Origin: an uncultured Clostridia bacterium | GTDB taxonomy: Bacteria; Bacillota; Clostridia; Oscillospirales; Ruminococcaceae | Direction of reading: 5' to 3' | Assembly (NCBI GenBank): GCA_947632425.1 | Contig: CANRPG010000019.1 | Coordinates: 1 to 16,870, forward strand | DNA: 16,870 bases | In this document: positions 1 to 6,847 of the stretch, in pieces | Layout of the letters: each line of letters begins with the position of its first letter | Position numbering within the stretch: position 1 is the stretch's first letter | The notes under the pieces: generated by a model | Told to the model about the DNA's origin: nothing | Database searches by the model: none | What the model saw: the letters and a program-made list of their open reading frames with translations, nothing else | Position numbers and translations under genes: made by a program

Positions 1-2
1 CG

Positions 3-287
3 CTCTCAACAAAGGTGATAGACGACAACATTGTTGTTCTGGACGAGCTCAAGCTTGACGAGTTCAAGACAAAGACCGTTGTTAATATGCTCGGCGCACT
101 CGGCGTTGACGGCAAGGCTCTGATAGTTATGCCCGAGGCTGATGCAAAGGTAATAAAGAGCGCAAACAACATTCCCGGCGTAAAGACCACGCTGGTAAAC
201 ACTTTGAACGTATATGACATCCTCAACTATGATAAGTTTATTGTTGTTAAGGATGCCGTTGCGAAGATCGAGGAGGTATACGCGTAA
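3..287 (+). CDS. rplD: 50S ribosomal protein L4, C-terminal part (partial)
   Basis: This is the last 94 codons of a gene that begins before the window; the reading frame enters at base 3. The protein is a 50S subunit component whose globular domain sits on the outside of the subunit while an extended loop, not in the window, lines the exit tunnel. Visible features typical of the L4 C-terminus are the DNIVVLDELKLDEFKTK stretch, the ALIVMPEAD strand and the final NTLNVYDILNYDKFIVVKDA segment. It directly precedes rplW, as in the S10 operon of most bacteria. Its TAA stop overlaps the rplW ATG as TAATG, which suggests translational coupling. Identity rests on both sequence and gene order. Confidence 0.96.
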   Translation, partial: LSTKVIDDNIVVLDELKLDEFKTKTVVNMLGALGVDGKALIVMPEADAKVIKSANNIPGVKTTLVNTLNVYDILNYDKFIVVKDAVAKIEEVYA

Positions 288-583
288 TGGCAAAGACAGC
301 TCAGAGTATTGTTATAAGACCTATAATCACTGAGGCTTCGATAGACAACCTGCAAATGCGCAAGTACACCTTCGAGGTAGCAAAAGACGCCAACAAGTCT
401 GAGATAGCAAAGGCTGTTGAAGAGCTTTTCGGCGTTAAGGTAGAAAAGGTCAACACACTTAATGTATACGGCAAAAAGAGAAGAATGGGCAGATACGAGG
501 GCAAGACCCCTGACTGGAAAAAGGCTATAGTTACTCTTAAAGAGGGCGAAAAGACCATCGAGTTCTTCGACAACCTTATATAA
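287..583 (+). CDS. rplW: 50S ribosomal protein L23
   Basis: 98 residues, a normal length for the family. L23 binds 23S rRNA at the tunnel exit and is the docking site for trigger factor and signal recognition particle. The N-terminal VIRPIITEAS (about residues 9-18), the central YTFEVAKDANKSEIAKAVEE helix-strand (28-47) and the basic loop with GKKRRMGR (62-69) are the family hallmarks. The ATG overlaps the rplD stop, and a GAGGAGG-like site (near 270-276) lies inside the end of rplD. After it comes a 133-base gap, unusually long for this cluster, before rplB. Confidence 0.98.
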   Translation: MAKTAQSIVIRPIITEASIDNLQMRKYTFEVAKDANKSEIAKAVEELFGVKVEKVNTLNVYGKKRRMGRYEGKTPDWKKAIVTLKEGEKTIEFFDNLI

Positions 584-716
584 GGTGAGAGCCGCATAAA
601 TATCCGCCAAAGAGAGTGGATACCCCGATAGATTTTGGTCGGGCGTATGTATGGGAACGACTCCGCGGGCTGCGAAGCGACGTTCTCGCAAAACTTCAGA
701 AGGAGTGAAATAACAC
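584..716 (+). promoter_or_regulatory. Structured intergenic RNA between rplW and rplB (function unknown)
   Basis: A 133-base gap with no gene. By eye it can form two successive hairpins. The first pairs ATACCCCGA (620-628) with TCGGGCGTAT (639-648), leaving one bulged C and a 10-base loop. The second pairs GGGAACG (653-659) with CGTTCTC (681-687), extended inward past an A-A mismatch and capped by CGC (664-666) with GCG (672-674). A third helix, TATCC (601-605) with GGATA (618-622), overlaps the first by three bases, so the two may compete. The rplB ribosome binding site AGAAGGAG (698-705) follows directly. No U-tract follows a stem, so this is not an intrinsic terminator. A role in translation control or mRNA processing is inference. 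Confidence 0.55.
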
Positions 717-1550
717 ATGGCTATAAAAAGCTATAAGCCTACAACGGCGGGCAGAAGAGGTATGACAGTTACCGACTACAGCTGCCTGTCCAAGGTAAAG
801 CCGGAGAAAAGCCTGCTGGAGCCTCTTAAAAAGACTTCGGGCAGAAACAGCTACGGCAGGATAACCGTTCGTCATCACGGCGGCGGAAACAGAAGAAAGT
901 ACCGCGTTATCGACTTCAAGAGAAACAAGACGGGCATGAACGCTACAGTTCAGACCATTGAATACGATCCGAACAGATCTGCATTTATTGCTCTTGTAAA
1001 GTACGAGGACGGAGAGAAGAGATACATCATCGCACCAAACGGTCTTGCCGTAGGCGATGTTGTAAGGTCGGGCGCTGATGCTGACATAAAGCCGGGCAAC
1101 GCGCTGGCACTTGCCAACATTCCCGTTGGTACTTTCATTCACAACATCGAGCTTTATCCCGGCAAGGGCGCACAGCTTGTAAGAAGCGCCGGTAATATGG
1201 CTCAGCTCATGGGCAAGGAGGATAATTACGCACTGGTAAGACTTCCTTCGGGCGAGATGAGAAAGATCGCTGTAAACTGCATGGCGTCTATCGGTCAGGT
1301 GGGCAACATTGACCACGAGAACGTGAACGTCGGCAAGGCAGGAAAGACCCGTCACATGGGTATAAGACCTACTGTAAGAGGTTCGGTAATGAACCCGAAC
1401 GACCACCCTCACGGCGGTGGTGAAGGTAAGTCGCCTGTCGGTCGTCCGTCACCTGTTACTCCGTGGGGCAAGCCGACCATGGGCTACAAGACCCGTGCTA
1501 AGCACAACCGCTCCGATAAATTTATCGTAAAGCGCCGCAACGGTAAGTAA
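717..1550 (+). CDS. rplB: 50S ribosomal protein L2
   Basis: 277 residues, full length. L2 is one of the primary 23S rRNA binders, needed for subunit joining and close to the peptidyl transferase centre. The OB-fold and SH3-like domains are both present: GRITVRHHGGGNRRKYR near residues 47-63, and the C-terminal NPNDHPHGGGEG motif at 226-237, where the first histidine (His230) matches the conserved histidine of the family. The basic tail PWGKPTMGYKTR is intact. AGAAGGAG ends 11 bases before the ATG, a slightly long spacing. The start MAIKSYKPTTAGRRG matches the family N-terminus. It is preceded by a structured 133-base gap rather than the few bases usual here. Confidence 0.99.
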   Translation: MAIKSYKPTTAGRRGMTVTDYSCLSKVKPEKSLLEPLKKTSGRNSYGRITVRHHGGGNRRKYRVIDFKRNKTGMNATVQTIEYDPNRSAFIALVKYEDGEKRYIIAPNGLAVGDVVRSGADADIKPGNALALANIPVGTFIHNIELYPGKGAQLVRSAGNMAQLMGKEDNYALVRLPSGEMRKIAVNCMASIGQVGNIDHENVNVGKAGKTRHMGIRPTVRGSVMNPNDHPHGGGEGKSPVGRPSPVTPWGKPTMGYKTRAKHNRSDKFIVKRRNGK

Positions 1551-1570
1551 TCTGAAAGGAGGCAGTTGTA

Positions 1571-1852
1571 ATGAGTAGAAGTGTTAAAAAAGGACCTTAC
1601 GTTCAGGAAGTCCTTTTGAAAAGAGTTAAAGCTATGAACGACGCCGGAGAGAAGAAGGTACTGAAAACATGGAGCCGCGCTTCGACGATATTCCCTGACT
1701 TTGTTGGTCACACATTCGCTGTTCACAACGGTCAGAAGCATATACCCGTTTACGTTACCGAGGATATGATCGGTCATAAGCTTGGTGAGTTTGCGCCGAC
1801 AAGGACTTTTAAAGGTCATGCAGGCTCTAAAGTATCTAACAACGGTAAATAG
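1571..1852 (+). CDS. rpsS: 30S ribosomal protein S19
   Basis: 93 residues, full length. S19 sits in the head of the small subunit, complexes with S13 and contacts the A-site region and the bridge to the large subunit. The N-terminal MSRSVKKGPYV, the central TWSRASTIFPDFVGHTFAVHNG (starting near residue 33) and the GHKLGEFAPTRTFKGH segment near the C-terminus are diagnostic. AAAGGAGG (1556-1563) gives a strong ribosome binding site before the ATG. Gene order rplB-rpsS-rplV is that of the standard S10 operon. Confidence 0.99.
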   Translation: MSRSVKKGPYVQEVLLKRVKAMNDAGEKKVLKTWSRASTIFPDFVGHTFAVHNGQKHIPVYVTEDMIGHKLGEFAPTRTFKGHAGSKVSNNGK

Positions 1853-1870
1853 CGGAAAGGAGGAGTTCTG

Positions 1871-2206
1871 ATGGAAGCAAAGGCAATTTTGAAAAATGCC
1901 AGGATCGCTCCCCGCAAGGTCAAGATAGTTCTCGATCTTATAAGAGGAAAAGATCTGGAAATGGCATTGGCAATAGTTAATCACACACCAAAGGCTGCAA
2001 GCGAATATCTGGTAAAGCTTCTGAAGTCCGCCGCCGCTAACGCGGAAAACAATCACAACATGGACAAGAACAGACTCTATGTTGCGGAATGTTATGTAAG
2101 CCCCGGTATTACCATGAAGAGATTTATCGCAAGAGCAAGAGGCAGCGCAAACAGGATCCTTAAGAGAACTTCGCACATAACGGTAGTTCTTAAAGAGAAG
2201 GATTAA
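1871..2206 (+). CDS. rplV: 50S ribosomal protein L22
   Basis: 111 residues, full length. L22 contacts all domains of 23S rRNA, and its long beta-hairpin lines the exit tunnel near the macrolide site. Family features are ARIAPRKVKIVLDLIRGK (near residues 10-27), a helix rich in Ala-Ala-Asn before the hairpin, and the end KRTSHITVVLKEKD. The hairpin region reads ITMKRFIARARGSANRI; in the families I know the middle is usually close to KRFRPRARGRA, so the Arg-Pro to Ile-Ala change is a mild divergence. AAGGAGG (1857-1863) precedes the ATG. Confidence 0.98.
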   Translation: MEAKAILKNARIAPRKVKIVLDLIRGKDLEMALAIVNHTPKAASEYLVKLLKSAAANAENNHNMDKNRLYVAECYVSPGITMKRFIARARGSANRILKRTSHITVVLKEKD

Positions 2207-2226
2207 GCTAGAAGGAGGTAAACTGA

Positions 2227-3042
2227 ATGGGACAGAAAGTTAATCCGCACGGTCTTCGTGTCGGTATAATCAAGGATTGGGACTCCCGCTGGTTTGCAAA
2301 CAAAGCTGCTTTTGGCGATACCTTGGTTGAGGACTACAAGATACGCAAGTTTATTATGAACGCTCTCAACACAAGATCTAAAAATCCTGAAAGCAAGACG
2401 GTCTATGCAGGTGTTCCCACTATCGAGATAGAGCGTATGGCTGACAACGAAAAGGAAAATGGAAAGATAAGGATCCATATCCACTGCGCTAAGCCCGGTA
2501 TCGTTATCGGCAGAGGCGGCGCGGAAGTTGAAAAGCTTCGTCTTTCACTCGAAAAAATGACCGGCAAGTCGGTCAACATAAATATTGTAGAGGTAGCTCA
2601 GCCGGATCTCAGCGCACAGCTGGTGGCTGAAAAGATAGCTCAGGATCTGGAGGACAGAATTTCCTACAGACGTGCTATGAAGCAGGCTATAAGCCGTTCG
2701 ATGAAGCTTGGCGCAAAGGGTATCAAGACAAGATGCTCGGGACGTCTGGGCGGCGCTGAAATAGCGAGAGCCGAGAGCTACCACGAAGGCACTATACCTC
2801 TTCAGACGATAAGAGCCGACATTGACTACGGCTTTGCTGAAGCAGCCACGACATACGGTCGCATAGGCGTTAAGGTATGGATATACAGAGGCGAAGTTCT
2901 GAAGGGAGAAGTTGCTCCTTCACAGAGCAAAGCCCCGGCAGAGAAGTCTGACAAGAAGCGCGGCGGTGACAGGAAGCCGAGAGGAAAGGCTCCTTTCAAC
3001 GGCAGAAAGCGCGAGGAAAAACGTGAAGGAGGTAACAAGTAA
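2227..3042 (+). CDS. rpsC: 30S ribosomal protein S3 with extended basic tail
   Basis: 271 residues, longer than the usual 210-235. S3 forms part of the mRNA entry tunnel and, with S4 and S5, helps unwind mRNA. The type II KH domain carries GIVIGRGG (residues 91-98), followed by EVAQPDLSAQLVAEKIAQ and YRRAMKQA, the basic helix that faces mRNA. The conserved core ends at KVWIYRGEVL (216-225). Residues 227-271 form an added tail rich in Lys, Arg, Gly and Glu that looks disordered. There is also a small insertion before the KH core (about 52-80) relative to the Bacillus and E. coli proteins as I recall them. Its TAA overlaps the rplP ATG. Confidence 0.98.
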   Translation: MGQKVNPHGLRVGIIKDWDSRWFANKAAFGDTLVEDYKIRKFIMNALNTRSKNPESKTVYAGVPTIEIERMADNEKENGKIRIHIHCAKPGIVIGRGGAEVEKLRLSLEKMTGKSVNINIVEVAQPDLSAQLVAEKIAQDLEDRISYRRAMKQAISRSMKLGAKGIKTRCSGRLGGAEIARAESYHEGTIPLQTIRADIDYGFAEAATTYGRIGVKVWIYRGEVLKGEVAPSQSKAPAEKSDKKRGGDRKPRGKAPFNGRKREEKREGGNK

Positions 3043-3473
3043 TGCTGCTTCCAAAGAGAGTTAAGTACAGAAGAGTTCACAGAGGCCGTATGACCGGTGT
3101 GGCTACAAGAGGAAACAAGGTATCGGACGGCGAGTTCGGCTTGCAGGCTCTTGAACCGGCATGGATAACCTCGAACCAGATAGAGGCTGCCCGTCGAGCG
3201 ATGACAAGATACATCAAGAGAGGCGGTCAGGTCTGGATAAAGATATTCCCGGATAAGCCTGTTACCAAAAAGCCTTTGGGTACTCGAATGGGTTCAGGTA
3301 AAGGCGCTCCCGAATACTGGGTAGCTGTTGTCAAGCCGGGACGCGTAATGTTCGAGATAGCAGGAGTAAGCGAAGATGCTGCGAGAGAAGCAATACGTCT
3401 TGCGATGCACAAGCTTCCTATCAAGTGTAAATTCGTTAAAAGAGAGTCCGAAGAAATGGGTGGTGAGCAATAA
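3042..3473 (+). CDS. rplP: 50S ribosomal protein L16
   Basis: 143 residues, full length. L16 binds near the A-site tRNA elbow and is one of the last proteins added to the 50S subunit. The core motif PLGTRMGSGKGAPEYWVAVV (residues 76-95) and the preceding RRAMTRYIKRGGQVWIKIFP are diagnostic, as is the LPIKCKFVKRE end. The start codon overlaps the rpsC stop, and the ribosome binding site GAAGGAGGT (3026-3034) lies within the end of rpsC. The stop overlaps the next start in the same TAATG way, giving a chain of three coupled genes, rpsC-rplP-rpmC. Confidence 0.99.
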   Translation: MLLPKRVKYRRVHRGRMTGVATRGNKVSDGEFGLQALEPAWITSNQIEAARRAMTRYIKRGGQVWIKIFPDKPVTKKPLGTRMGSGKGAPEYWVAVVKPGRVMFEIAGVSEDAAREAIRLAMHKLPIKCKFVKRESEEMGGEQ

Positions 3474-3676
3474 TGAAGTCAAGCGAGATAAAGGAACTGA
3501 GAGATCTTTCCGCGGCAGAGCTCAGCGAGAAGCTCGACGGTCTGAACAAGGAGCTGTTCAATCTTCGTTTTCAGCACGCTGTGAATCAGCTTGACAACCC
3601 CCTCAGACTGAAGGCGGTCAAGAAGGATATTGCTCGTGTTAAGACGATCATTCGTGAGAAAGAACTTGCTGAGTGA
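3473..3676 (+). CDS. rpmC: 50S ribosomal protein L29
   Basis: 67 residues, normal for the family. L29 is a two-helix protein beside L23 at the tunnel exit. The N-terminal MKSSEIKELRDLSAAEL, the central LNKELFNLRFQHAVNQLDNP (24-43) and the final VKKDIARVKTIIREKELAE are the standard pattern. The ATG overlaps the rplP TAA, and the upstream signal is a modest GGTGAG stretch (3463-3468) inside rplP, so translation probably depends partly on coupling. Confidence 0.98.
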   Translation: MKSSEIKELRDLSAAELSEKLDGLNKELFNLRFQHAVNQLDNPLRLKAVKKDIARVKTIIREKELAE

Positions 3677-3692
3677 GGAAAGGAGGATCACC

Positions 3693-3950
3693 GTGAGCGA
3701 GAGAAATCTTAGAAAAACAAGAGTGGGCAAGGTAGTTTCAAACAAGATGGATAAGACCATTGTTGTGGCTATCGCAGACAACGTTCAGCACCCCCTCTAC
3801 AAGAAGATCATCAAAAGAACTGTAAAGCTCAAGGCACATGACGAAAACAACGTCTGCAACATTGGCGACACTGTTGAAGTTATGGAAACACGTCCTCTGT
3901 CTAAGGATAAGAGATGGCGTCTGGTCAGAGTTGTTGAACAGGCTAAGTAA
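3693..3950 (+). CDS. rpsQ: 30S ribosomal protein S17 (GTG start)
   Basis: 85 residues with the GTG start at 3693, which follows AAAGGAGG (3679-3686) and gives the expected N-terminus SERNLRKTRVGKVVS. The frame is open upstream to about 3630, but that region is the end of rpmC and the extra residues have no counterpart in S17, so the longer start is rejected. S17 is an OB-fold primary binder of 16S rRNA. Diagnostic stretches are KMDKTIVVAI, HPLYKKIIKRT and the GDTVEVMETRPLSKDKRWRL segment, starting near residue 56, followed by a short basic end. Confidence 0.97.
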   Translation: MSERNLRKTRVGKVVSNKMDKTIVVAIADNVQHPLYKKIIKRTVKLKAHDENNVCNIGDTVEVMETRPLSKDKRWRLVRVVEQAK

Positions 3951-3995
3951 TTTGTACGCTAACATTTAACGAAAGTTTGAAAGGAGGAACGTACT

Positions 3996-4364
3996 GTGAT
4001 ACAGATGCAGACATACCTCAAAGTAGCCGACAACACGGGCGCTAAGGAGCTTATGTGCATTAGGGTACTGGGCGGTACACGCAGAAAGTATGCAAACATC
4101 GGTGACGTTATCGTGGCGTCGGTCAAGAAGGCTGCGCCGGGCGGTACTGTTAAAAAAGGCGATGTTGTCAAAGCAGTAATTGTTCGTTCAGCCAAGGGAC
4201 TTCGTCGTGATGACGGAACTTACATTCGTTTCGACGAGAACGCGGCTGTTATAATCAAGGAAGATAAGAACCCGAGAGGAACACGTATTTTCGGACCGGT
4301 AGCGAGAGAGCTGAGAGACAAGGACTACATGAAGATCCTGTCGCTGGCTCCGGAAGTTCTTTGA
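3996..4364 (+). CDS. rplN: 50S ribosomal protein L14 (GTG start)
   Basis: 122 residues, exactly the usual length. L14 forms an inter-subunit bridge with 16S rRNA and is the binding site of the silencing factor RsfS in bacteria that have it. The N-terminus MIQMQTYLKVADNTGAKELM, the central IGDVIVASVKKA and the end with MKILSLAPEVL are diagnostic. The GTG at 3996 follows AAAGGAGG (3980-3987) and gives the canonical length, so it is preferred to the in-frame ATG at 4005. A 45-base gap separates it from rpsQ; I see no clear structure there. Confidence 0.98.
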   Translation: MIQMQTYLKVADNTGAKELMCIRVLGGTRRKYANIGDVIVASVKKAAPGGTVKKGDVVKAVIVRSAKGLRRDDGTYIRFDENAAVIIKEDKNPRGTRIFGPVARELRDKDYMKILSLAPEVL

Positions 4365-4382
4365 TGGGAGGTGTCGTAGAGT

Positions 4383-4706
4383 ATGAACAAAATTCACGTT
4401 AAGACAGGCGACACCGTTATAATCCTGTCCGGCAAGGACAAGGGCAAGACAGGCAAGGTGCTTCAGGTATCTCCCAAGGAACAGAAGGTAATCGTTGAGG
4501 GAAGAAATATCGCGACGAAGCACGTTAAGCCCAGAAGCGCTCAGGAACAGGGCGGCATAGTTCAGGCTGAAAAGGCTATATACGCCTGCAAGGTTCAGGC
4601 TATATGCCCCAAGTGCGGCAAGCCGACCAGAATAGGTCACAACATTCTTAAAGACGGCACTAAAGTAAGAGTCTGCAAGAATAAAGGCTGCGGCGAAGAA
4701 TTTTAA
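4383..4706 (+). CDS. rplX: 50S ribosomal protein L24 with zinc ribbon
   Basis: 107 residues. L24 starts 50S assembly by binding the 5' end of 23S rRNA. The N-terminal KOW motif reads KTGDTVIILSGKDKGKTGKV (residues 7-26), followed by VEGRNIATKHVKP. The C-terminus carries a zinc-ribbon-like arrangement: CPKC at 75-78 and C98 with C103 (CKNKGC). Zinc-ribbon L24 is known in Firmicutes, where as I recall the second pair is usually two residues apart; here the pair is four apart, so metal binding is likely but not certain. A GGGAGGTG site (4366-4373) lies ahead of the ATG, with about nine bases between. Confidence 0.98.
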   Translation: MNKIHVKTGDTVIILSGKDKGKTGKVLQVSPKEQKVIVEGRNIATKHVKPRSAQEQGGIVQAEKAIYACKVQAICPKCGKPTRIGHNILKDGTKVRVCKNKGCGEEF

Positions 4707-4724
4707 CAGGAGGAGAGAAAAGTA

Positions 4725-5264
4725 ATGTCTACACTTAAAGAATACTACGACAGCACGGTATCTCCTGCTCTTGTTAAAAAGTTCGGTTACAAGAACGTAA
4801 TGCAGATACCGAAGCTGAGCAAGGTCGTTATCAACGTCGGCTGCGGCGCTGACAAGGACAACACTAAGGTCATTGAGGCTATTATGAACGATCTTTCGGC
4901 TATCACGGGTCAGAGACCTGTAGTATGCAGATCGAAGAAGTCGGTCGCAAACTTCAAGCTGAGAGACGGTCAGATAATCGGCGTAAAGGTGACGCTCAGA
5001 GGCGAAAGAATGTATGAATTCGTTGACAGACTCTTTAATGTTGCGTTCCCGCGTGTTCGTGACTTCAGAGGCATAAACGGCAATTCTTTCGACGGAAGAG
5101 GAAATTATTCGACCGGTATAAAGGAACAGCTGATATTCCCCGAGATCGAATATGACAAGATCGACAAGGTACGCGGTATGGATATAAACTTTATCACTAC
5201 GGCTGAGACCGACGAGGAAGCAAAGGAGCTGCTTTCGCTTATGGGCGCTCCGTTTGCCAAGTAA
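4725..5264 (+). CDS. rplE: 50S ribosomal protein L5
   Basis: 179 residues, full length. L5 binds 5S rRNA together with L18 in the central protuberance and contacts P-site tRNA. The N-terminal LKEYYDSTVSPALVKKFGY (near residue 4), KLSKVVINVGCG, the ITGQRPVVCRSKKSVANFKL segment and the end with TTAETDEEAKELLSLMGAPF are all family hallmarks. ACAGGAGGAG (4707-4716) precedes the ATG. It sits between rplX and the short S14 gene, the usual spc order. Confidence 0.99.
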   Translation: MSTLKEYYDSTVSPALVKKFGYKNVMQIPKLSKVVINVGCGADKDNTKVIEAIMNDLSAITGQRPVVCRSKKSVANFKLRDGQIIGVKVTLRGERMYEFVDRLFNVAFPRVRDFRGINGNSFDGRGNYSTGIKEQLIFPEIEYDKIDKVRGMDINFITTAETDEEAKELLSLMGAPFAK

Positions 5265-5284
5265 GAAAGAGGAGGAAAAAGAAC

Positions 5285-5470
5285 ATGGCTAAGAAGTCTA
5301 TGATAAACAAACAGCAGGCTGCGCCTAAGTTTTCTACTCGTGCTTACAACAGATGCAAGATCTGTGGTAGACCCCACGCTTATCTGAGAAAGTTCGGCAT
5401 ATGCCGTATCTGCTTCAGAGAGCTTGCTCATCAGGGCAAGATCCCCGGAGTTAAGAAAGCCAGCTGGTAA
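5285..5470 (+). CDS. rpsZ: 30S ribosomal protein S14, short zinc-binding type
   Basis: 61 residues, the length of the zinc-binding (type Z, C+) S14 rather than the roughly 100-residue C- form. S14 sits in the 30S head near S3 and S10 and is needed late in assembly. Four cysteines, C24, C27, C40 and C43 (C-X2-C-X12-C-X2-C), form the zinc site. The end GKIPGVKKASW is the classic C-terminus. The N-terminus has a slightly longer lead, MAKKSMINKQQAAPKF, similar to the MAKKSMI start of other Firmicutes. A GAGGAGG site (5269-5275) lies just ahead of the ATG. Confidence 0.98.
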   Translation: MAKKSMINKQQAAPKFSTRAYNRCKICGRPHAYLRKFGICRICFRELAHQGKIPGVKKASW

Positions 5471-5497
5471 AGAGTTTTTAAAGGAGGTTAACAGCAT

Positions 5498-5896
5498 ATG
5501 CAGATAACTGATACTATAGCGGATCTGCTCACTAGGATCCGCAACGCCAGTACAGCAAAGCATCCGACAGTTGACGTTCCTGCTTCCAACATAAAGAAGT
5601 CTATTACTCAGATCCTTGTTGACGAAGGCTATGTTAAAGGATTTCAGGTAATTGACGACGGAAAACAGGGCATCATCAGGATAACGCTCAAGTACGACGA
5701 AAACAAGACGCCTGTTATTACAGGATTGAGAAGAATTTCAAAGCCCGGACTGAGAATGTATACAAGCTGTGAGAATATGCCGAAGGTCATGAAGGGACTG
5801 GGTATTGCCATAGTTTCTACTTCTAAGGGCATAGTTACCGACAAGAAGGCAAGAGAGCTCAATGTCGGCGGAGAAATTCTCGCATTTGTCTGGTAA
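5498..5896 (+). CDS. rpsH: 30S ribosomal protein S8
   Basis: 132 residues, full length. S8 organises the central domain of 16S rRNA and in E. coli represses the spc operon. The start MQITDTIADLLTRIRNA, the KGIVTDKKARELNVGGEILA segment (108-127) and the final FVW are diagnostic. AAAGGAGG (5480-5487) precedes the ATG. A perfect 7-base inverted repeat, GCGGATC (5519-5525) with GATCCGC (5536-5542), lies in codons 8-15 and could form a hairpin about 20 bases after the start. It overlaps the strongly conserved ADLLTRIRNA codons, so it may be chance. Confidence 0.99.
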   Translation: MQITDTIADLLTRIRNASTAKHPTVDVPASNIKKSITQILVDEGYVKGFQVIDDGKQGIIRITLKYDENKTPVITGLRRISKPGLRMYTSCENMPKVMKGLGIAIVSTSKGIVTDKKARELNVGGEILAFVW

Positions 5897-5910
5897 GGAG
5901 GAAACGATAT

Positions 5911-6462
5911 ATGTCAAGAATCGGACTTAAACCGATAACCGTTCCTGCCGGAGTAAGCGTTGATATTGCCGAGGGCAACGTTGTTACGGTAAAAGGACCT
6001 AAGGGTACGCTGACCAAAACGTTCAAGCCCGACATGATAATCAAGCACGAGGGCAGCGAGATAACCGTTGCACGCCCGTCTGAGGACAGAGTTCACAAGT
6101 CTTTGCACGGTCTGACAAGAACGCTTATCAACAATATGGTAGTCGGCGTGACCGACGGCTTTACCAAGACTCTCGTTATAGAGGGCGTTGGTTACAGAGC
6201 CGCAAAGCAGGGCAAGAACCTTGTTCTGAACATCGGCTTTTCACATCAGGTGATCTTTTCCGACACCGACGACATAAAGCTGGAAGTTCCCGATGAAAAG
6301 AGAATTATCGTTTCGGGAACAGACAAGCAGAAGGTCGGACAGTTCGCCTGCGAGATAAGGGAGAAAAGACCTCCCGAGCCTTACAAGGGAAAAGGTATCC
6401 GCTATGAGGGCGAGCATATCATCCGCAAGGAAGGCAAGGCCGGCAAGGGCGCTAAGAAGTAA
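5911..6462 (+). CDS. rplF: 50S ribosomal protein L6
   Basis: 183 residues, full length. L6 lies near the sarcin-ricin loop and the factor-binding site, and is needed late in 50S assembly. It is built from two copies of one alpha/beta fold; the first begins SRIGLKPITVPAGV and the second carries the VEGVGYRAAKQGKNLVLNIG segment (near residues 90-109). The signature PEPYKGKGIRYEGE near the C-terminus and the basic end complete the match. TAAGGAGG (5894-5901) overlaps the rpsH stop codon and precedes the ATG. Confidence 0.99.
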   Translation: MSRIGLKPITVPAGVSVDIAEGNVVTVKGPKGTLTKTFKPDMIIKHEGSEITVARPSEDRVHKSLHGLTRTLINNMVVGVTDGFTKTLVIEGVGYRAAKQGKNLVLNIGFSHQVIFSDTDDIKLEVPDEKRIIVSGTDKQKVGQFACEIREKRPPEPYKGKGIRYEGEHIIRKEGKAGKGAKK

Positions 6463-6481
6463 GTAAGGAGTGTAATGATAT

Positions 6482-6832
6482 ATGGTGAAAAAAATCGACA
6501 GAGCAGCTGCCAGAGCTAAAAGACACGCCAGAGTTCGTGCCAAGATTTCGGGTACAGCTCAGTGTCCGCGCCTTAACGTATTCCGCTCCGCTAAAAATAT
6601 TTACGCACAGCTTATTGACGACGAAAAGGGTGTTACCCTCGCAAGCGCTTCGAGCCTGAAACTCGAAAACGGCGGCAACAAAGAGGGCGCAAGAGAAGTC
6701 GGCAAGCTGATAGCTAAGAACGCGGCGGCGGCAGGCATAACCGAATGTGTTTTTGACAGAGGCGGTTACCTGTATCACGGACGTGTTATGGAATTAGCAG
6801 AGGGAGCCCGTGAGGGCGGTCTCAATTTCTGA
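6482..6832 (+). CDS. rplR: 50S ribosomal protein L18
   Basis: 116 residues, normal length. L18 binds 5S rRNA with L5 and anchors it in the central protuberance. Diagnostic features are the basic N-terminus with RAKRHARVRAKISGTAQCPR, then LNVFRSAKNIYAQLIDD, and the end with FDRGGYLYHGRV and LAEGAREGGLNF. The ribosome binding site TAAGGAG (6464-6470) lies 11 bases before the ATG. The second codon is GTG, but ATG at 6482 gives the expected length. Confidence 0.98.
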   Translation: MVKKIDRAAARAKRHARVRAKISGTAQCPRLNVFRSAKNIYAQLIDDEKGVTLASASSLKLENGGNKEGAREVGKLIAKNAAAAGITECVFDRGGYLYHGRVMELAEGAREGGLNF

Positions 6833-6847
6833 TAAGGAGGGTTACTT

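Noticed and set aside
696..1412. Long open frame on the minus strand across rplB
   Set aside because: It is antisense to a certain rplB, has no ribosome binding site or recognisable domain, and reflects codon bias of the + strand gene.
1484..2176. Minus-strand open frame across rpsS and rplV
   Set aside because: It spans two certain ribosomal genes and encodes a low-complexity, Cys/Ser-rich product with no family resemblance.
3630..3692. Upstream extension of rpsQ
   Set aside because: The added residues overlap rpmC and do not match S17; the GTG at 3693 has a strong ribosome binding site.
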